A stretch of 64,000 bases of DNA from Nocardia niigatensis NBRC 100131 (GTDB lineage: Bacteria > Actinomycetota > Actinomycetes > Mycobacteriales > Mycobacteriaceae): contig NZ_BAGC01000071.1 of assembly GCF_000308655.1 (NCBI RefSeq), forward strand, positions 124,001-188,000, in the 5' to 3' direction. The translations under genes were made by a program, and so were the position numbers. Below are positions 8,225 to 17,450 of the stretch, one piece after another. The notes under the pieces are model-generated. The model did no database searches, had not been told where the DNA came from, and saw only the letters and a program-made list of their open reading frames with translations. How positions within the stretch are numbered: the first letter of the stretch is position 1; the number at the start of each line of letters is the position of its first letter.

Positions 8225-11011
8225 CTACCCCTTCACTTCCTTGATCAACCCGATACAGGCATACGCCAAATCCGGCACCGTCTCGACCCGCACACCGCGT
8301 GCCGCGGCGAGCAGGCGGATATGCGCGTGTTCCGGCGCCTGTGGATCCCGCACCAGCACGCGCCACGGCACCCGGCGCAACAGCACCCGGGTCGTCTCTC
8401 CCACACCGGGTTTCACGAAATTCGCACTGGAGATCCCGTATTCGGCGCGCACTTTCTCCACCGACGCCCAACCCGCCCAGGTGGGGGTACGGTCGGCGTT
8501 CAGCAGGGCCTGTACCCGCGCGTCCGCCAGCGGCCGCACCCGGTCGAAACACGCGGTGACCGCATCCAGCAGATGGTTGGACACATCCTGATCCGCGAGC
8601 TCGCGATAGAACTTGGCCCCGTGGAACTGCCCCGGCCCGATCAGGCCGGGGTTGAGCACGGTTCGTGAAACCAGGCCCGACACAGTCGAATTCAGGCATG
8701 CAGAGGCGATGAGGAAGTCGTCGCGGGTGCCGAAGGTCCGCACGCTGCCACCCGGATCGGCGAGCACCGCGAGATCGTCGTTGAACCGCGCCCCACCCGC
8801 GGCCGCGTACGCGTCCAGCGCCGCGGCGAGCTCCTTGGTGATCGCACCCTTGCCGGTCCACCCGTCCACGAACACGACCTGTGCCGGATCATGGTGCCGG
8901 GCAAGGTAATCCAGCGCGACATCGTCGATGCCCCGATCCCGGACGATCGACACGGCGTAGTGCGGCGTCTCGATGCCCCGGGTGGCCAGCCACCGCCGCA
9001 TGAGCACCCCGACCGGCGTCCCCGCCCGAGCCAGCGACGCCAGCACCACATCGCTGCCTCGCTCCGCGATCACCAACTCCGACACCGTGGCCACCGCCAG
9101 CGCCAGCCGCTCGGCACTCTCCGCGAGCACCCGCTCGAACAACGCCCGATACTCCGCGTCCGGCTGATACTCCACCGGCAGCGACTCCGCGTAGTGCGCC
9201 ACCCCGGCCTGAATCCGCCGCTCGCGTTCCGCCACATCGGCTTCCAGCGCCTCGTCCGACAGATCGGTGAGCAGCCAGCTCACCTCGTCGCACGCATACG
9301 ATCCGAATTCGGGCCCGTGCAACGGCCCCGGCAAGCCGGCCCCCACAGCCCCGGGCCGAGACGTGCCACGCGCATCGGGCATATCGATTTTCGCCGCTGG
9401 GGTGACCACGGCAGTGGACCTCGCGGCCCGCTGGAATCCGTTGTGCCGGAGGGCCGCGTGCCCTCGGGTGTCGCTCGCCGAGGCGGTCGGGCCCGAGTCA
9501 GGTCCGGAGCGGCGCGGGCGGCCGGCGACGAGCGCACGTGGGTCCGCGCCGGGTAGTACGGCCAACATCACGTCGGCGCCGGAGGCGGTCAGCACGTCGA
9601 TGAGTCCGCCCGCGGCCGTGAGCCGTCCGGTGTCGGCGGGTCGATCGACGATGACGAGCAGGATCGGGTCCGCCTGTCGATCGGACCGGCCGTCGAGGCC
9701 GGGGTGCTGCCGATCGGCTGCCGCATGATCGCGGGCGCCGGGCGAGGGCTCGGGCCAGCTGGCGTTGTACAGGAATCGCGGGGCGCTCTCGCCGGATTCT
9801 GGTGCGGTGAAACGGAATCCACGGCGCAGGGGATAGCCGGGCTCATCGAGGACATACGCCGGGGAGCGCGTCGTGGTCTGATAGCGAGCCGGAGTGCCCG
9901 CATCGGCCAGGGCCGCGGCGATGCGCAGCGGCAGGTACATGAGTTCTTCGTGGGCGATGACGATCACCGGGCGTTGCGGGTCCGGGCCGTCGGTCATGGC
10001 CGCGAGCGCCCGTGTCAGCTCGGCCACCACCTCGCTGAGCGCCGTCTCGAAGGGCGCGGCGTCGGTGTCGAGGAAACCGTGGCGGCCGCCCTCGGGAACC
10101 TGGTGCGGCCAGGGCAGTTCGACGCGGAGGCAGGCGCCGGTCCGATCCGCGATCGGGTTGAGGACCGGTTCGGGCAGCGCGGTGACGGCGTCGACGAGGC
10201 CGGCCGGCAGGTGGGTGCTGCCGCGGGCCAGGCAGACGGTGTCGATGCGGGCGCCGAGTTCGGCGGCGGCCGCGGCGAAGGCGCGGCGGTCGGTCTCGGT
10301 GCGCATGTCCACCAGGGAGGCCAGGATGTAGTGGCTGCGGGGGGTGTGCGCGTGCAGGGCCCGGATGGCGTCCAGAGCGGTTGCACCGGTGGAGATCTCG
10401 TCGTCCACCAGGACCATGGGCAGGTCGTTGTGGAAAACCGTGGCGGGCATCGGCTGCAGCAGGTGGGAGGTGGCGTGTGAATGGCCCTCCTCGAAACCGG
10501 CGAGAGTTTCGGCGGTGGGCACGTCACGGCGGGTGGAGTGCAGGTAGCACCGCGCGCCGATGCGGGCCGCCACGGTGTGGCCGAGTCCGGTCGCGGTTTC
10601 GGCGAAGCCCAGCACCACCGCGGTGGATACCGACCAATCCGGCTGCGGTGCAACAGCTCCCATCTCGGATCGGGCCGACTGCGCCGCACGATCGGAGGTG
10701 TCCGGGCCGAAGGGTTGCGGCGCAGAGTCTTCGGCGGAGGTGCTCGGGAATCCGCCGGGGCGAGAGGAGAGCAGCTCGCGCACCAGGTCGCCGAGGCGGT
10801 TGCCCGCATCGAGGACGCGATGGGGGTCGGTGGGGAGGTGCTTTCCCAGCACGGTCGAGACCAGCAGGTGGGCGCGGCGAGGGTTGCGGCGGAGGCCCGG
10901 TTCGACCAGGGTGTCGACGCGCCAATCAGGTTCCGGGAGTAAGGAATCGGTGTGGCGGAGGGTGAGCCCGAGGTGTCGGGTGGCCCAGGGTAGGGCGGGG
11001 TCGGCGGTCAC
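8225..11011 (-). CDS. Phosphoribosyltransferase-TRSP-StiP three-domain fusion (Ter module)
   Basis: 928 residues with three recognisable parts. An orotate-PRTase-like domain at about 30-330 has the PRPP-binding loop VLVDDEISTGAT near residue 198. A TRSP domain at about 340-480 contains the naming motif TTTRSP near residue 377. A C-terminal domain at about 565-928 matches the family named cysteine protease StiP in databases, with FGSYACDEVSWLL at its start and the segments VFVDGWTGKGAI and GPGQFHGAKFYREL. A Ser/Ala/Pro-rich linker separates TRSP from StiP. These modules are encoded near one another in predicted nucleoside-metabolite pathways of Ter systems; I recall StiP as usually a separate gene, so the fusion is notable. 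GTG at 11011 overlaps the upstream aldolase stop (GTGA). Confidence 0.85.
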   Translation of the reverse strand: MTADPALPWATRHLGLTLRHTDSLLPEPDWRVDTLVEPGLRRNPRRAHLLVSTVLGKHLPTDPHRVLDAGNRLGDLVRELLSSRPGGFPSTSAEDSAPQPFGPDTSDRAAQSARSEMGAVAPQPDWSVSTAVVLGFAETATGLGHTVAARIGARCYLHSTRRDVPTAETLAGFEEGHSHATSHLLQPMPATVFHNDLPMVLVDDEISTGATALDAIRALHAHTPRSHYILASLVDMRTETDRRAFAAAAAELGARIDTVCLARGSTHLPAGLVDAVTALPEPVLNPIADRTGACLRVELPWPHQVPEGGRHGFLDTDAAPFETALSEVVAELTRALAAMTDGPDPQRPVIVIAHEELMYLPLRIAAALADAGTPARYQTTTRSPAYVLDEPGYPLRRGFRFTAPESGESAPRFLYNASWPEPSPGARDHAAADRQHPGLDGRSDRQADPILLVIVDRPADTGRLTAAGGLIDVLTASGADVMLAVLPGADPRALVAGRPRRSGPDSGPTASASDTRGHAALRHNGFQRAARSTAVVTPAAKIDMPDARGTSRPGAVGAGLPGPLHGPEFGSYACDEVSWLLTDLSDEALEADVAERERRIQAGVAHYAESLPVEYQPDAEYRALFERVLAESAERLALAVATVSELVIAERGSDVVLASLARAGTPVGVLMRRWLATRGIETPHYAVSIVRDRGIDDVALDYLARHHDPAQVVFVDGWTGKGAITKELAAALDAYAAAGGARFNDDLAVLADPGGSVRTFGTRDDFLIASACLNSTVSGLVSRTVLNPGLIGPGQFHGAKFYRELADQDVSNHLLDAVTACFDRVRPLADARVQALLNADRTPTWAGWASVEKVRAEYGISSANFVKPGVGETTRVLLRRVPWRVLVRDPQAPEHAHIRLLAAARGVRVETVPDLAYACIGLIKEVKG

Positions 11012-12228
11012 GATTCGACCAGGGCCTTGAGCAGGTCCACGAAGGAGACTCCTTGATTGGCGACGCCGAACACCTTGGCGCGCAGCATGATCTGGTGTGC
11101 CCAGCTGCGGTGCGGGCGCATTTCGTTCATCTTGTTGCGGTACTCGGAGGCGGCGACGCCGCCCGCGCCGGTGCTGAGAATGTCGAGGGCGTCGGCGTAT
11201 TCCTCGTGCGTGACGATCGACAGGGCGTGCACGACGGCCACATGCGAGGGATGGATGACGGTCTTGCCCTGGATTCCATTGGCCCGGTCGAGCGTGATCT
11301 CCCGCAGCAGCCCGTCCATGTCGCGGCTGACCAGTGACTGCCGGAAGGGCACGGCGTCCACCTCGGCGAAGGGCGAGGTGCGCAGCAGCGGCCGGAACAT
11401 GCGGGCGTGGTCGGCGAAGTACTCCCAGACCGGGCCGGTGATGGTGAATCCGGTGCCGTCGGCGCGCCCCAGATAGTTGACGATGTCGGCGATCACGTCC
11501 GCGATCACGCGCACGTCGTAGATGGTCAGGTCGCGGTCGCGGCGAATCCCGAAGGTGGAGCACATATCCGTGGCCCCGATCCGCACGGCCAGGATCCGCT
11601 CGCGATGCTCGGCGAGCAGCGCGCCGATGCGCCGGAGTTCGCGGTCGCGGGTCTCACGGTGCACGAGCGCGGGGGATTCCAGCACCGGCATTCCGAAGAC
11701 GGTGCGGCCCAGGCGTTGCGAGGTCAGGCCGAGCGCGTGCAGGTAGTCGGCCGCGCAGGAGCTGTCGAACTTGGGCAGCACGAATCCGGTGAGCGCCGCC
11801 GCGCCGGGCCCGAGCCGGTCGGCGATCTCGCCGATGCTGTGCGGGTCGCGGACCCGTACGAACAGCAGCGGGTAGGCCTCGCCGGTGCCGGCCAGCTCGT
11901 CGATCGTCCGCGCGGCCTGCGACTTCCCGTATTCGACGTCGTGGTCGGCGACCGCGTCCTCGAGGTCGATGACCATCGAGCACACGCCGCGTTCGGCGCG
12001 GCGCAGGATGGTGGCGGTGAGTTCGGGCCGGGTGGCGGGCACGTAGAGGGTCGCGCCCAGCGCCATGGCGAGCAGGTGGGGGTCGCCGGAGCCGCCGAAG
12101 GGTTCGGGCAGCCGGTGGAACAGCCGCCGTAGCTCCGGGCCGGGCACCTGCCGGAAATGCCGCAGCGGGAAGCGTTTCCGCAGTGAGACCGGCGCGACAT
12201 CCGGATCGCTGGTGATCATCGCGGTCAT
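11008..12228 (-). CDS. HpcH/HpaI aldolase / citrate lyase beta-like TIM-barrel protein (Ter module)
   Basis: 406 residues, a CitE/HpcH-type TIM barrel expected to make or break C-C bonds with a Mg2+-bound enolate. The acidic metal site is visible in MVIDLEDAV, followed by LLFVRVRDP, LPKFDSS and KTVIHPSHV, the usual CitE-like order. It is longer than plain CitE (about 290 residues), with an N-terminal extension of about 60 residues and a longer C-terminus. It precedes and overlaps the PRTase fusion by 4 bases, and a homologue of this type is part of the predicted Ter biosynthetic module. Substrate unknown. The ATG at 12228 has an AGGAGG box about 12 bases upstream. Confidence 0.82.
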   Translation of the reverse strand: MTAMITSDPDVAPVSLRKRFPLRHFRQVPGPELRRLFHRLPEPFGGSGDPHLLAMALGATLYVPATRPELTATILRRAERGVCSMVIDLEDAVADHDVEYGKSQAARTIDELAGTGEAYPLLFVRVRDPHSIGEIADRLGPGAAALTGFVLPKFDSSCAADYLHALGLTSQRLGRTVFGMPVLESPALVHRETRDRELRRIGALLAEHRERILAVRIGATDMCSTFGIRRDRDLTIYDVRVIADVIADIVNYLGRADGTGFTITGPVWEYFADHARMFRPLLRTSPFAEVDAVPFRQSLVSRDMDGLLREITLDRANGIQGKTVIHPSHVAVVHALSIVTHEEYADALDILSTGAGGVAASEYRNKMNEMRPHRSWAHQIMLRAKVFGVANQGVSFVDLLKALVES

Positions 12229-12259
12229 CGTCGCGGTCGTCCTCCTGCTGACTTTCGGT

Positions 12260-13528
12260 CTATCTGTCGGTATTTCGCATGCGCTCGACCACTCCGGCGA
12301 CGAACGCGGAGATGGCGTCGAGTTCGGACACGTAGGCCCAGTAGTCGGGGTGGCGTCCGGTCAGGCCCGCGCTCGCGCGATCCAGGCGTTCGGCCTGGGC
12401 GTCGAGCACCGAACCCCATTGCGGGACGACGCCTTTGTTGACCGCGAGCATCTGCGCGTCGCGCAGTTTGAAGCGGACGGCCTTGGCGCGTTCGGCCGGC
12501 TGGTCGCGGACCGCGCGCAGCACGGCGAGCCGATCGGTCACGGTCTCGGCGCGCTCCTCGGCGGTGGCGAGGTGGGCGCGGGCGGTGGTGGTCAGGTCGA
12601 GCGCGTCCTCCGGGTCGTGGTTGGCCAGGGCGGCCCGGGCGCGGGCCAGATCCGCGTCGGCGGCCTCGACGGCCTCCCGGGCTTGTCGCTCATTGTTGGC
12701 CAAATCGTTCGACGACGCAGCCGCGAATTCGCGCAGCAGCGCCGACATGGCCGGCGCGACGCGGTCCAGGCGGTTGCGAGCGGCATCGAGCCGGGTGGCT
12801 GCGGAGGCGAGCGCGGTGGTGGCCGAATGCTGTTTGCCGGGTGCGGCTTCCAGGGCACTGGACAGGTCGCGGTTCAGCGTCTCGAGCCGGGTCGCGGCGT
12901 CGCGGGTGGCGCCGCCGGCGCCGGCGGCCACCGCGGCCTCGAGTGTGAGCAGTCCCTCATCCACGGCGGCCGCGCATTGCCGGATCGAGGGATAGGCGGC
13001 GTGCGGTGAGGCGTCGGCGGCCTGCCGCAGCTGCGTGGCCTGCGCGCGCACCTGCGAGACCAGTTGCGGCACCGACCCGAACACCGCGACCGCGTGTTCG
13101 AGGTGCGGCTGGTTGCCGCGGTAGAACTCGTCGACCGCGCGGGCGGCGTCGGCCAGCCGCCGGATGACGGCGTCGATCTCGGGCTGCGGGACGGGCGCGC
13201 CGTCCTCGCGTTCGGCCTGGTCCAGCCGGTCGTTGAGGGCAAGGTAGGCGCCCGACGCGTCATAGCAGCGGGCGCGCACGGGTTCCCAGCGCGCGGCCAT
13301 GCCGCGCTCGGGGAACAGCGCGGCCGACGCGGTGACGGCTGCCTCGGCGATGGTCTGCCGCTGGTCCATATCCAGGAATGCGGTCGTCAGTACCTGCCGG
13401 GCCTGCTGCACCCATTCGTTGTTCCGGGGTGCCCGGAACCATCCGCGTCGACGGCCTGCCACGCCCCCGATGTTAGGAGAACCGGCCCGTTGGGGCGACA
13501 ACGGCGAGGGGTTGTGAAAATCTGTCAT
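12260..13528 (-). CDS. Helical/coiled-coil protein, first gene of the leftward Ter operon
   Basis: 422 residues, almost entirely alanine- and arginine-rich helices with heptad-like character from about residue 50 to the end and a tryptophan-containing segment near residue 40. No enzyme motif is visible. It opens the leftward Ter operon (12260-13528, then aldolase, PRTase fusion, HAD). The ATG at 13528 lies inside a 14-bp perfect palindrome shared with the terD upstream region. A scaffold or structural role is possible but only inferred. Confidence 0.7.
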   Translation of the reverse strand: MTDFHNPSPLSPQRAGSPNIGGVAGRRRGWFRAPRNNEWVQQARQVLTTAFLDMDQRQTIAEAAVTASAALFPERGMAARWEPVRARCYDASGAYLALNDRLDQAEREDGAPVPQPEIDAVIRRLADAARAVDEFYRGNQPHLEHAVAVFGSVPQLVSQVRAQATQLRQAADASPHAAYPSIRQCAAAVDEGLLTLEAAVAAGAGGATRDAATRLETLNRDLSSALEAAPGKQHSATTALASAATRLDAARNRLDRVAPAMSALLREFAAASSNDLANNERQAREAVEAADADLARARAALANHDPEDALDLTTTARAHLATAEERAETVTDRLAVLRAVRDQPAERAKAVRFKLRDAQMLAVNKGVVPQWGSVLDAQAERLDRASAGLTGRHPDYWAYVSELDAISAFVAGVVERMRNTDR

Positions 13529-13535
13529 ATGACAG
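13522..13535. promoter_or_regulatory. 14-bp perfect palindrome between divergent Ter operons
   Basis: The sequence CTGTCATATGACAG is a perfect 14-bp palindrome. It covers the ATG of the leftward Ter operon and lies about 140 bp upstream of the terD start. Its position between divergently read stress genes suggests an operator or nucleoid-protein site. No regulator gene is adjacent. Confidence 0.45.
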
Positions 13536-13675
13536 TTGCTTCCGCAGACTCGCGTTGACCCTTCCCTACCCAAGACTTGGGAAAACCATTACTGTCGAGT
13601 CGGCGGAACCGACAAGCAGGACACGCCGTTAGCAAAGAAACGCTTCAAACGCTTTACAACGGAAGGATTCCCGCA

Positions 13676-14251
13676 ATGGGTGTCAGTTTGTCCAAGGGCG
13701 GCAACGTTTCACTGACCAAGCAGGCTCCGAACCTGACCCAGGTCGCCGTCGGCCTCGGCTGGGACGTCCGCACCACCACCGGCACCGACTTCGACCTGGA
13801 CGCCAGCGCCATCGCGACCGGCGCCGAGAAGAAGGCGCTGTCGGACAAGCATTTCGTGTTCTTCAACAACCTGCAGTCCCCCGAGGGCAGCATCGTGCAC
13901 ACCGGCGACAACCTCACCGGTGAGGGCGAAGGCGACGACGAGGTCATCAACATCGACCTGGCGAACACGCCGCCGGCCATCGAGTCCATCTTCTTCCCGG
14001 TCTCGATCTACGACGCGGACTCGCGCGGCCAGAGCTTCGGGCAGGTCCGCAATGCCTACATCCGGGTCGTGGACCGCTCCAACGGCGCCGAGCTCGCCCG
14101 CTACGACCTGTCCGAGGACGCTTCCACCGAGACCGCCATGGTGTTCGGCGAGCTCTACCGCAACAATGGTGAGTGGAAGTTCCGTGCGATCGGCCAGGGC
14201 TACGCCTCCGGCCTCGCGGGCATCGCTCGCGACTTCGGCGTCAATGTCTGA
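13676..14251 (+). CDS. terD: TerD family stress protein
   Basis: 191 residues, the standard single-domain TerD length. It starts with the classical MGVSLSKGGNVSL. The Ca2+-site acids are present: FDLDASA near residue 39 and GDNLTGEGEGDDE near residue 78. GQGYASGLAGIARDFGVNV closes the fold. ATG 13676 follows a GGAAGG box at a normal distance. TerD proteins are cytosolic calcium-binding proteins of tellurite/stress loci. Together with the divergent biosynthetic operon and the DUF475 membrane gene it forms the core of the Ter locus. Confidence 0.94.
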   Translation: MGVSLSKGGNVSLTKQAPNLTQVAVGLGWDVRTTTGTDFDLDASAIATGAEKKALSDKHFVFFNNLQSPEGSIVHTGDNLTGEGEGDDEVINIDLANTPPAIESIFFPVSIYDADSRGQSFGQVRNAYIRVVDRSNGAELARYDLSEDASTETAMVFGELYRNNGEWKFRAIGQGYASGLAGIARDFGVNV

Positions 14252-14267
14252 ATTCAACAGCTAGCGA

Positions 14268-14303
14268 CACGAAGAGGGCTCGGTCGCACGAGCCCTCTTC
14301 GTG
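14268..14303 (+). terminator. Strong hairpin terminator after terD
   Basis: Perfect 15-bp stem (14268-14282 with 14289-14303) around a 6-nt loop, 16 bases after the terD stop and 45 bases before the DUF475 start. It may stop or attenuate read-through from terD into the next gene. Confidence 0.8.
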
Positions 14304-14348
14304 TGTCCGACCGCCCACCGACCCCACCACCACGAAAGGCTCGCTGCG

Positions 14349-15467
14349 GTGCGAATATTCGGCCTCTCCATCATCGTCACCGTACTGTCGCTGATCGCGG
14401 CCCTCGTGTATGGCGGCCCCACCGCGCTGCTGCTGTGCGCGATCCTGGGCATCCTCGAGGTCTCGCTGTCCTTCGACAACGCGGTCATCAACGCCAGCAT
14501 CCTGCAGCGGATGAGCGAATTCTGGCAGCGCATCTTCCTCACCGTCGGCGTCGTCATCGCCGTTTTCGGTATGCGCCTGGTGTTTCCGCTGGCCATCGTG
14601 TGGATCACGGCCGGCCTCACTCCGGTACGCGCCTTCGACCTGGCCATGAACCCGCCCGCTGACGGGGCGCTCACCTTCGCCGACGGCAGCCCCTCCTACG
14701 AGAAGCTGCTCACCGACGCGCACCCGCAGATCGCGGCCTTCGGCGGCGCGTTCCTGCTGCTGCTGTTCTTCAGCTTCATCCTCGAGGAGCGCGAGGTCAC
14801 CTGGCTGGACTGGTTCGAACGCCCGCTGGCCAAGCTCGGCAAACTCGACATGCTCGCGGTGGTGCTGACCCTGGCCGGCCTCGTGATCGCGGCGGAATTC
14901 ATTGCGGCCGACGGCGACCGGTCCACCGTGCTACTGGCCGGCATCCTGGGCGTGGTGACCTACATCCTGGTCGACGGGCTCGGCTCCCTGTTCCATGCCG
15001 AGGAGCACGCCGAGGAAGCGACGGGCGGCGGGCCCTCCGCCGTGGTGAAGGCGACCGGCAAGGCGGCGTTCTTCTTGTTCCTGTACCTGGAAGTGCTCGA
15101 CGCCTCGTTCTCCTTCGACGGCGTGATCGGCGCGTTCGCCATCACCTCCGACCCGATCCTGATTGCCCTGGGCCTGGGCCTGATCGGCGCCATGTTCGTC
15201 CGGTCCATCACCGTCTACCTGGTGCGCAAGGGCACGCTCTCCGAGTACGTGTACCTCGAGCACGGCGCGTTCTGGGCCATCGGCGCACTGGCGGTCATCC
15301 TGCTCATCACCATCGGCGTGCACGTCAACGAGGTGATCAGCGGTCTGGTGGGCGTGGCGTTCATCGGAGCGGCCTTCCTCACCAGCGTGATCCGCAATCG
15401 CCGCGAGGCCGCGGCGGAGGGCGAAGGCGAGGACGCCGAGCAACCGGAGAACGCGCCGGTCGGCTGA
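14349..15467 (+). CDS. DUF475/TerC-like integral membrane protein
   Basis: 372 residues with about nine hydrophobic segments. Two internal signature repeats of the TerC/DUF475 clan are visible: SFDNAVINASIL near residue 40 and DASFSFDGVIGAF near residue 251. Acidic residues in the middle of membrane helices are the proposed metal-coordinating sites. Members are linked to manganese or other metal export in stress. GTG 14349 has a GAAAGG box. Its stop is directly adjacent to the stop of the convergent DUF389 gene. Confidence 0.87.
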   Translation: MRIFGLSIIVTVLSLIAALVYGGPTALLLCAILGILEVSLSFDNAVINASILQRMSEFWQRIFLTVGVVIAVFGMRLVFPLAIVWITAGLTPVRAFDLAMNPPADGALTFADGSPSYEKLLTDAHPQIAAFGGAFLLLLFFSFILEEREVTWLDWFERPLAKLGKLDMLAVVLTLAGLVIAAEFIAADGDRSTVLLAGILGVVTYILVDGLGSLFHAEEHAEEATGGGPSAVVKATGKAAFFLFLYLEVLDASFSFDGVIGAFAITSDPILIALGLGLIGAMFVRSITVYLVRKGTLSEYVYLEHGAFWAIGALAVILLITIGVHVNEVISGLVGVAFIGAAFLTSVIRNRREAAAEGEGEDAEQPENAPVG

Positions 15468-16430
15468 TCAGAGCATGCGGCGGGGCGTGACCTGATGCCG
15501 CGCCCGCCGCAGCGACACCCGCGACCACACCATCTGCTGGACGACCAGCGTCGCCCAGCCCGCCAGAGCCATGCCGGCGATATTGATCAGTAGCTGTGCC
15601 GCACTGCCCCACACCGCGGACCCATTGCCGAAGGCCACGCCGAGCGCGATATTGCCGGCGGCGGGGACCGTCGTGACCGAGATGAAAACGCCTGCGAGGC
15701 CGAGAGATTTGGCCGAGGTGATGGACAGCACGCCGGCCGCACCGGCCACCACCGCCACGATGAACGACCATTTGTCCGGGGTGTAGATGAAGCCGGTCGC
15801 GGGTCGCGGGCCCGCGATGTCGGCAAGGCTGATCCAGCCCAGGCCCCGGGCCGCGAGGGCCAGCAGGATGGTGATGCCGATGGCCGCTGCGAATCCGGCC
15901 ACCAGCGTGCGAAGCGCCAAGCGCAGCAGCACGAATCGCCGCCGCACCAGCGCCACCCCCAGGGCCGCGATGGGACCGAACTCGGGCCCCAGCACCATGG
16001 CGCCAACGGTCAGGATCTGCGAGTCCGTCACGATGGCAATGCTCGCGATCGTCGTGGCCAGGGCGAGGAAGCTCAGGTAGGTCCAATTGAGCTCGGTCTC
16101 CTCATAGGCCCGCTGAGCCACCTCCGCCCAGACCACCGCGTCGGCGCTGCTGCCCGGCGTACGGATCTCGGCCTCGAAACCACTACGCGACAACCAGGTT
16201 CCGACCTGCTCGAGCTCCATACTGCCCAGCTGATGCACCCGCAGATCACGCAGCTTCTGCACCACGTCGTTGGCGGCTTCGCGGGCCAGTTGCGCGGTGA
16301 CCAGATCGCCGGCGGGGCGAATCACCGCTCCGCGCAACGCGACCAATCCGGTTACCGCGTCGTCGTTCCCGAGTATGTCGAGAATCTCGTCGGTCAGGGT
16401 GGCAGGGGCCAGGATCCGCAGGTGCAGCAT
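15468..16430 (-). CDS. DUF389 family membrane protein
   Basis: 320 residues: a soluble N-terminal part (about 1-110) followed by about five or six membrane segments (about 125-305) with the DUF389 signatures TDSQILTVGAMVLGPEFGP and a later VFISVTTVPAAGNIALG. The function of the family is unknown. It is convergent with the DUF475 gene with no intergenic bases. Confidence 0.82.
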   Translation of the reverse strand: MLHLRILAPATLTDEILDILGNDDAVTGLVALRGAVIRPAGDLVTAQLAREAANDVVQKLRDLRVHQLGSMELEQVGTWLSRSGFEAEIRTPGSSADAVVWAEVAQRAYEETELNWTYLSFLALATTIASIAIVTDSQILTVGAMVLGPEFGPIAALGVALVRRRFVLLRLALRTLVAGFAAAIGITILLALAARGLGWISLADIAGPRPATGFIYTPDKWSFIVAVVAGAAGVLSITSAKSLGLAGVFISVTTVPAAGNIALGVAFGNGSAVWGSAAQLLINIAGMALAGWATLVVQQMVWSRVSLRRARHQVTPRRML

Positions 16431-16466
16431 GCGTTTCAGTCTGCCGTGCGGAGGCCGCCGCCACCG

Positions 16467-17366
16467 TCAGGCCCGCACCGGCTGCCGTAGCGAGCCGCGG
16501 TTGCTCACCGGGGCCGGCTCGCGCGAGGCCAGCACCATGCCGATCAGGCCGACGCCCAGGCCCGCGACCGTCAACGGGTGCAGCGGCTGATCGATGAACA
16601 GCCAGGCCATCAGCGTGGTGACCGCCGGGATGGCGAAGAAGAAACGGCTGACGCGGGTGGTGTCCCAGCGCTGCAGCATGGTGTTCAGCAGCAGGAACGC
16701 GCCCATGGAATTCACCAGCACCATCCAGACCATGGAACCGGCGAAGCGGGCCGGGTCCGCGATGTGGAAGTCGCCGCCCGCCAAGGCCATCGCGCCCGCG
16801 AAGGGCGCGCTGACCGATACGTGCAGGGCGGTACCGGCGCGCGGATCGATCGCCGGGGTGAAGCGCTTCTGGTACACGGTGCCGAGGGCCAGCCCGAGCA
16901 GGCCGACCACGCACAGCAGCAGGCCCGCCGGCGAGAAGCTGGACTGATCGACGACCGCCAGCCCGACGCCCAGGCCGCCGACCCCGAAGCCCAGCCACTG
17001 CCGGGCGCTCACGGATTCGCCCAGACCACCGGCGAATACGGCGATCACCACGGGGCTCAGACCCTGCACCAGGGAGATGACGGCGGCGGTGACGTGCTCG
17101 TGCATGGCGGTGTAGAAGGCGCCGAACTGCACCATCTGCATGAGCAGGCCCGCCACCAGCGCGTGGGCCAGGTCCTTGCCGCGCGGCCAGACCGCCCGGG
17201 CCAGCAGGGCGTAGGCGATGAGCAGCAGGCCGGCGATGCCGAAGCGGGCGAACAGCACCAGCATGGGCGGCGCCGCGCCGACGCCGATGATCCCGGCGAT
17301 GAAGGCACTGCTCCACATGAGGATGAGGGCCGGCGGGCCCGCCACTTCGAAAAGCCGGTTGTTCAT
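16467..17366 (-). CDS. EamA/DMT family permease
   Basis: 299 residues with ten predicted membrane helices and two EamA halves, typical for drug/metabolite exporters such as RhtA-like amino-acid exporters. The ATG at 17366 has a GGAGG box. It is read divergently from the CGNR regulator gene; the 84-bp gap holds two matching inverted repeats, so the regulator probably controls this exporter. The substrate cannot be predicted. Confidence 0.88.
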   Translation of the reverse strand: MNNRLFEVAGPPALILMWSSAFIAGIIGVGAAPPMLVLFARFGIAGLLLIAYALLARAVWPRGKDLAHALVAGLLMQMVQFGAFYTAMHEHVTAAVISLVQGLSPVVIAVFAGGLGESVSARQWLGFGVGGLGVGLAVVDQSSFSPAGLLLCVVGLLGLALGTVYQKRFTPAIDPRAGTALHVSVSAPFAGAMALAGGDFHIADPARFAGSMVWMVLVNSMGAFLLLNTMLQRWDTTRVSRFFFAIPAVTTLMAWLFIDQPLHPLTVAGLGVGLIGMVLASREPAPVSNRGSLRQPVRA

Positions 17367-17381
17367 GATTCCTCCACGCCC

Positions 17382-17402
17382 GTAACCGGTTCAGGTGGTT
17401 AT
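17382..17402. promoter_or_regulatory. Operator 1 of the exporter/regulator pair
   Basis: Inverted repeat GTAACC-N9-GGTTAT, 15 bp upstream of the exporter start. It matches operator 2 in reverse orientation, and the centres are 39 bp apart. Confidence 0.6.
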
Positions 17403-17420
17403 ACCGTGGCAGGCTTCTAC

Positions 17421-17441
17421 ATAACCTGTCAAGGCGGTTAC
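17421..17441. promoter_or_regulatory. Operator 2 of the exporter/regulator pair
   Basis: Inverted repeat ATAACC-N9-GGTTAC, ending 9 bp before the CGNR gene start. With operator 1 it makes two copies of the same site in the divergent promoter region, the arrangement expected for autoregulation plus control of the exporter. Confidence 0.6.
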
Positions 17442-17450
17442 GATGAGGGC

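Noticed and set aside
11012..11563. 184-codon upstream extension of the PRTase fusion
   Set aside because: It lies within the aldolase gene in another frame; the GTG overlapping the aldolase stop explains the start.
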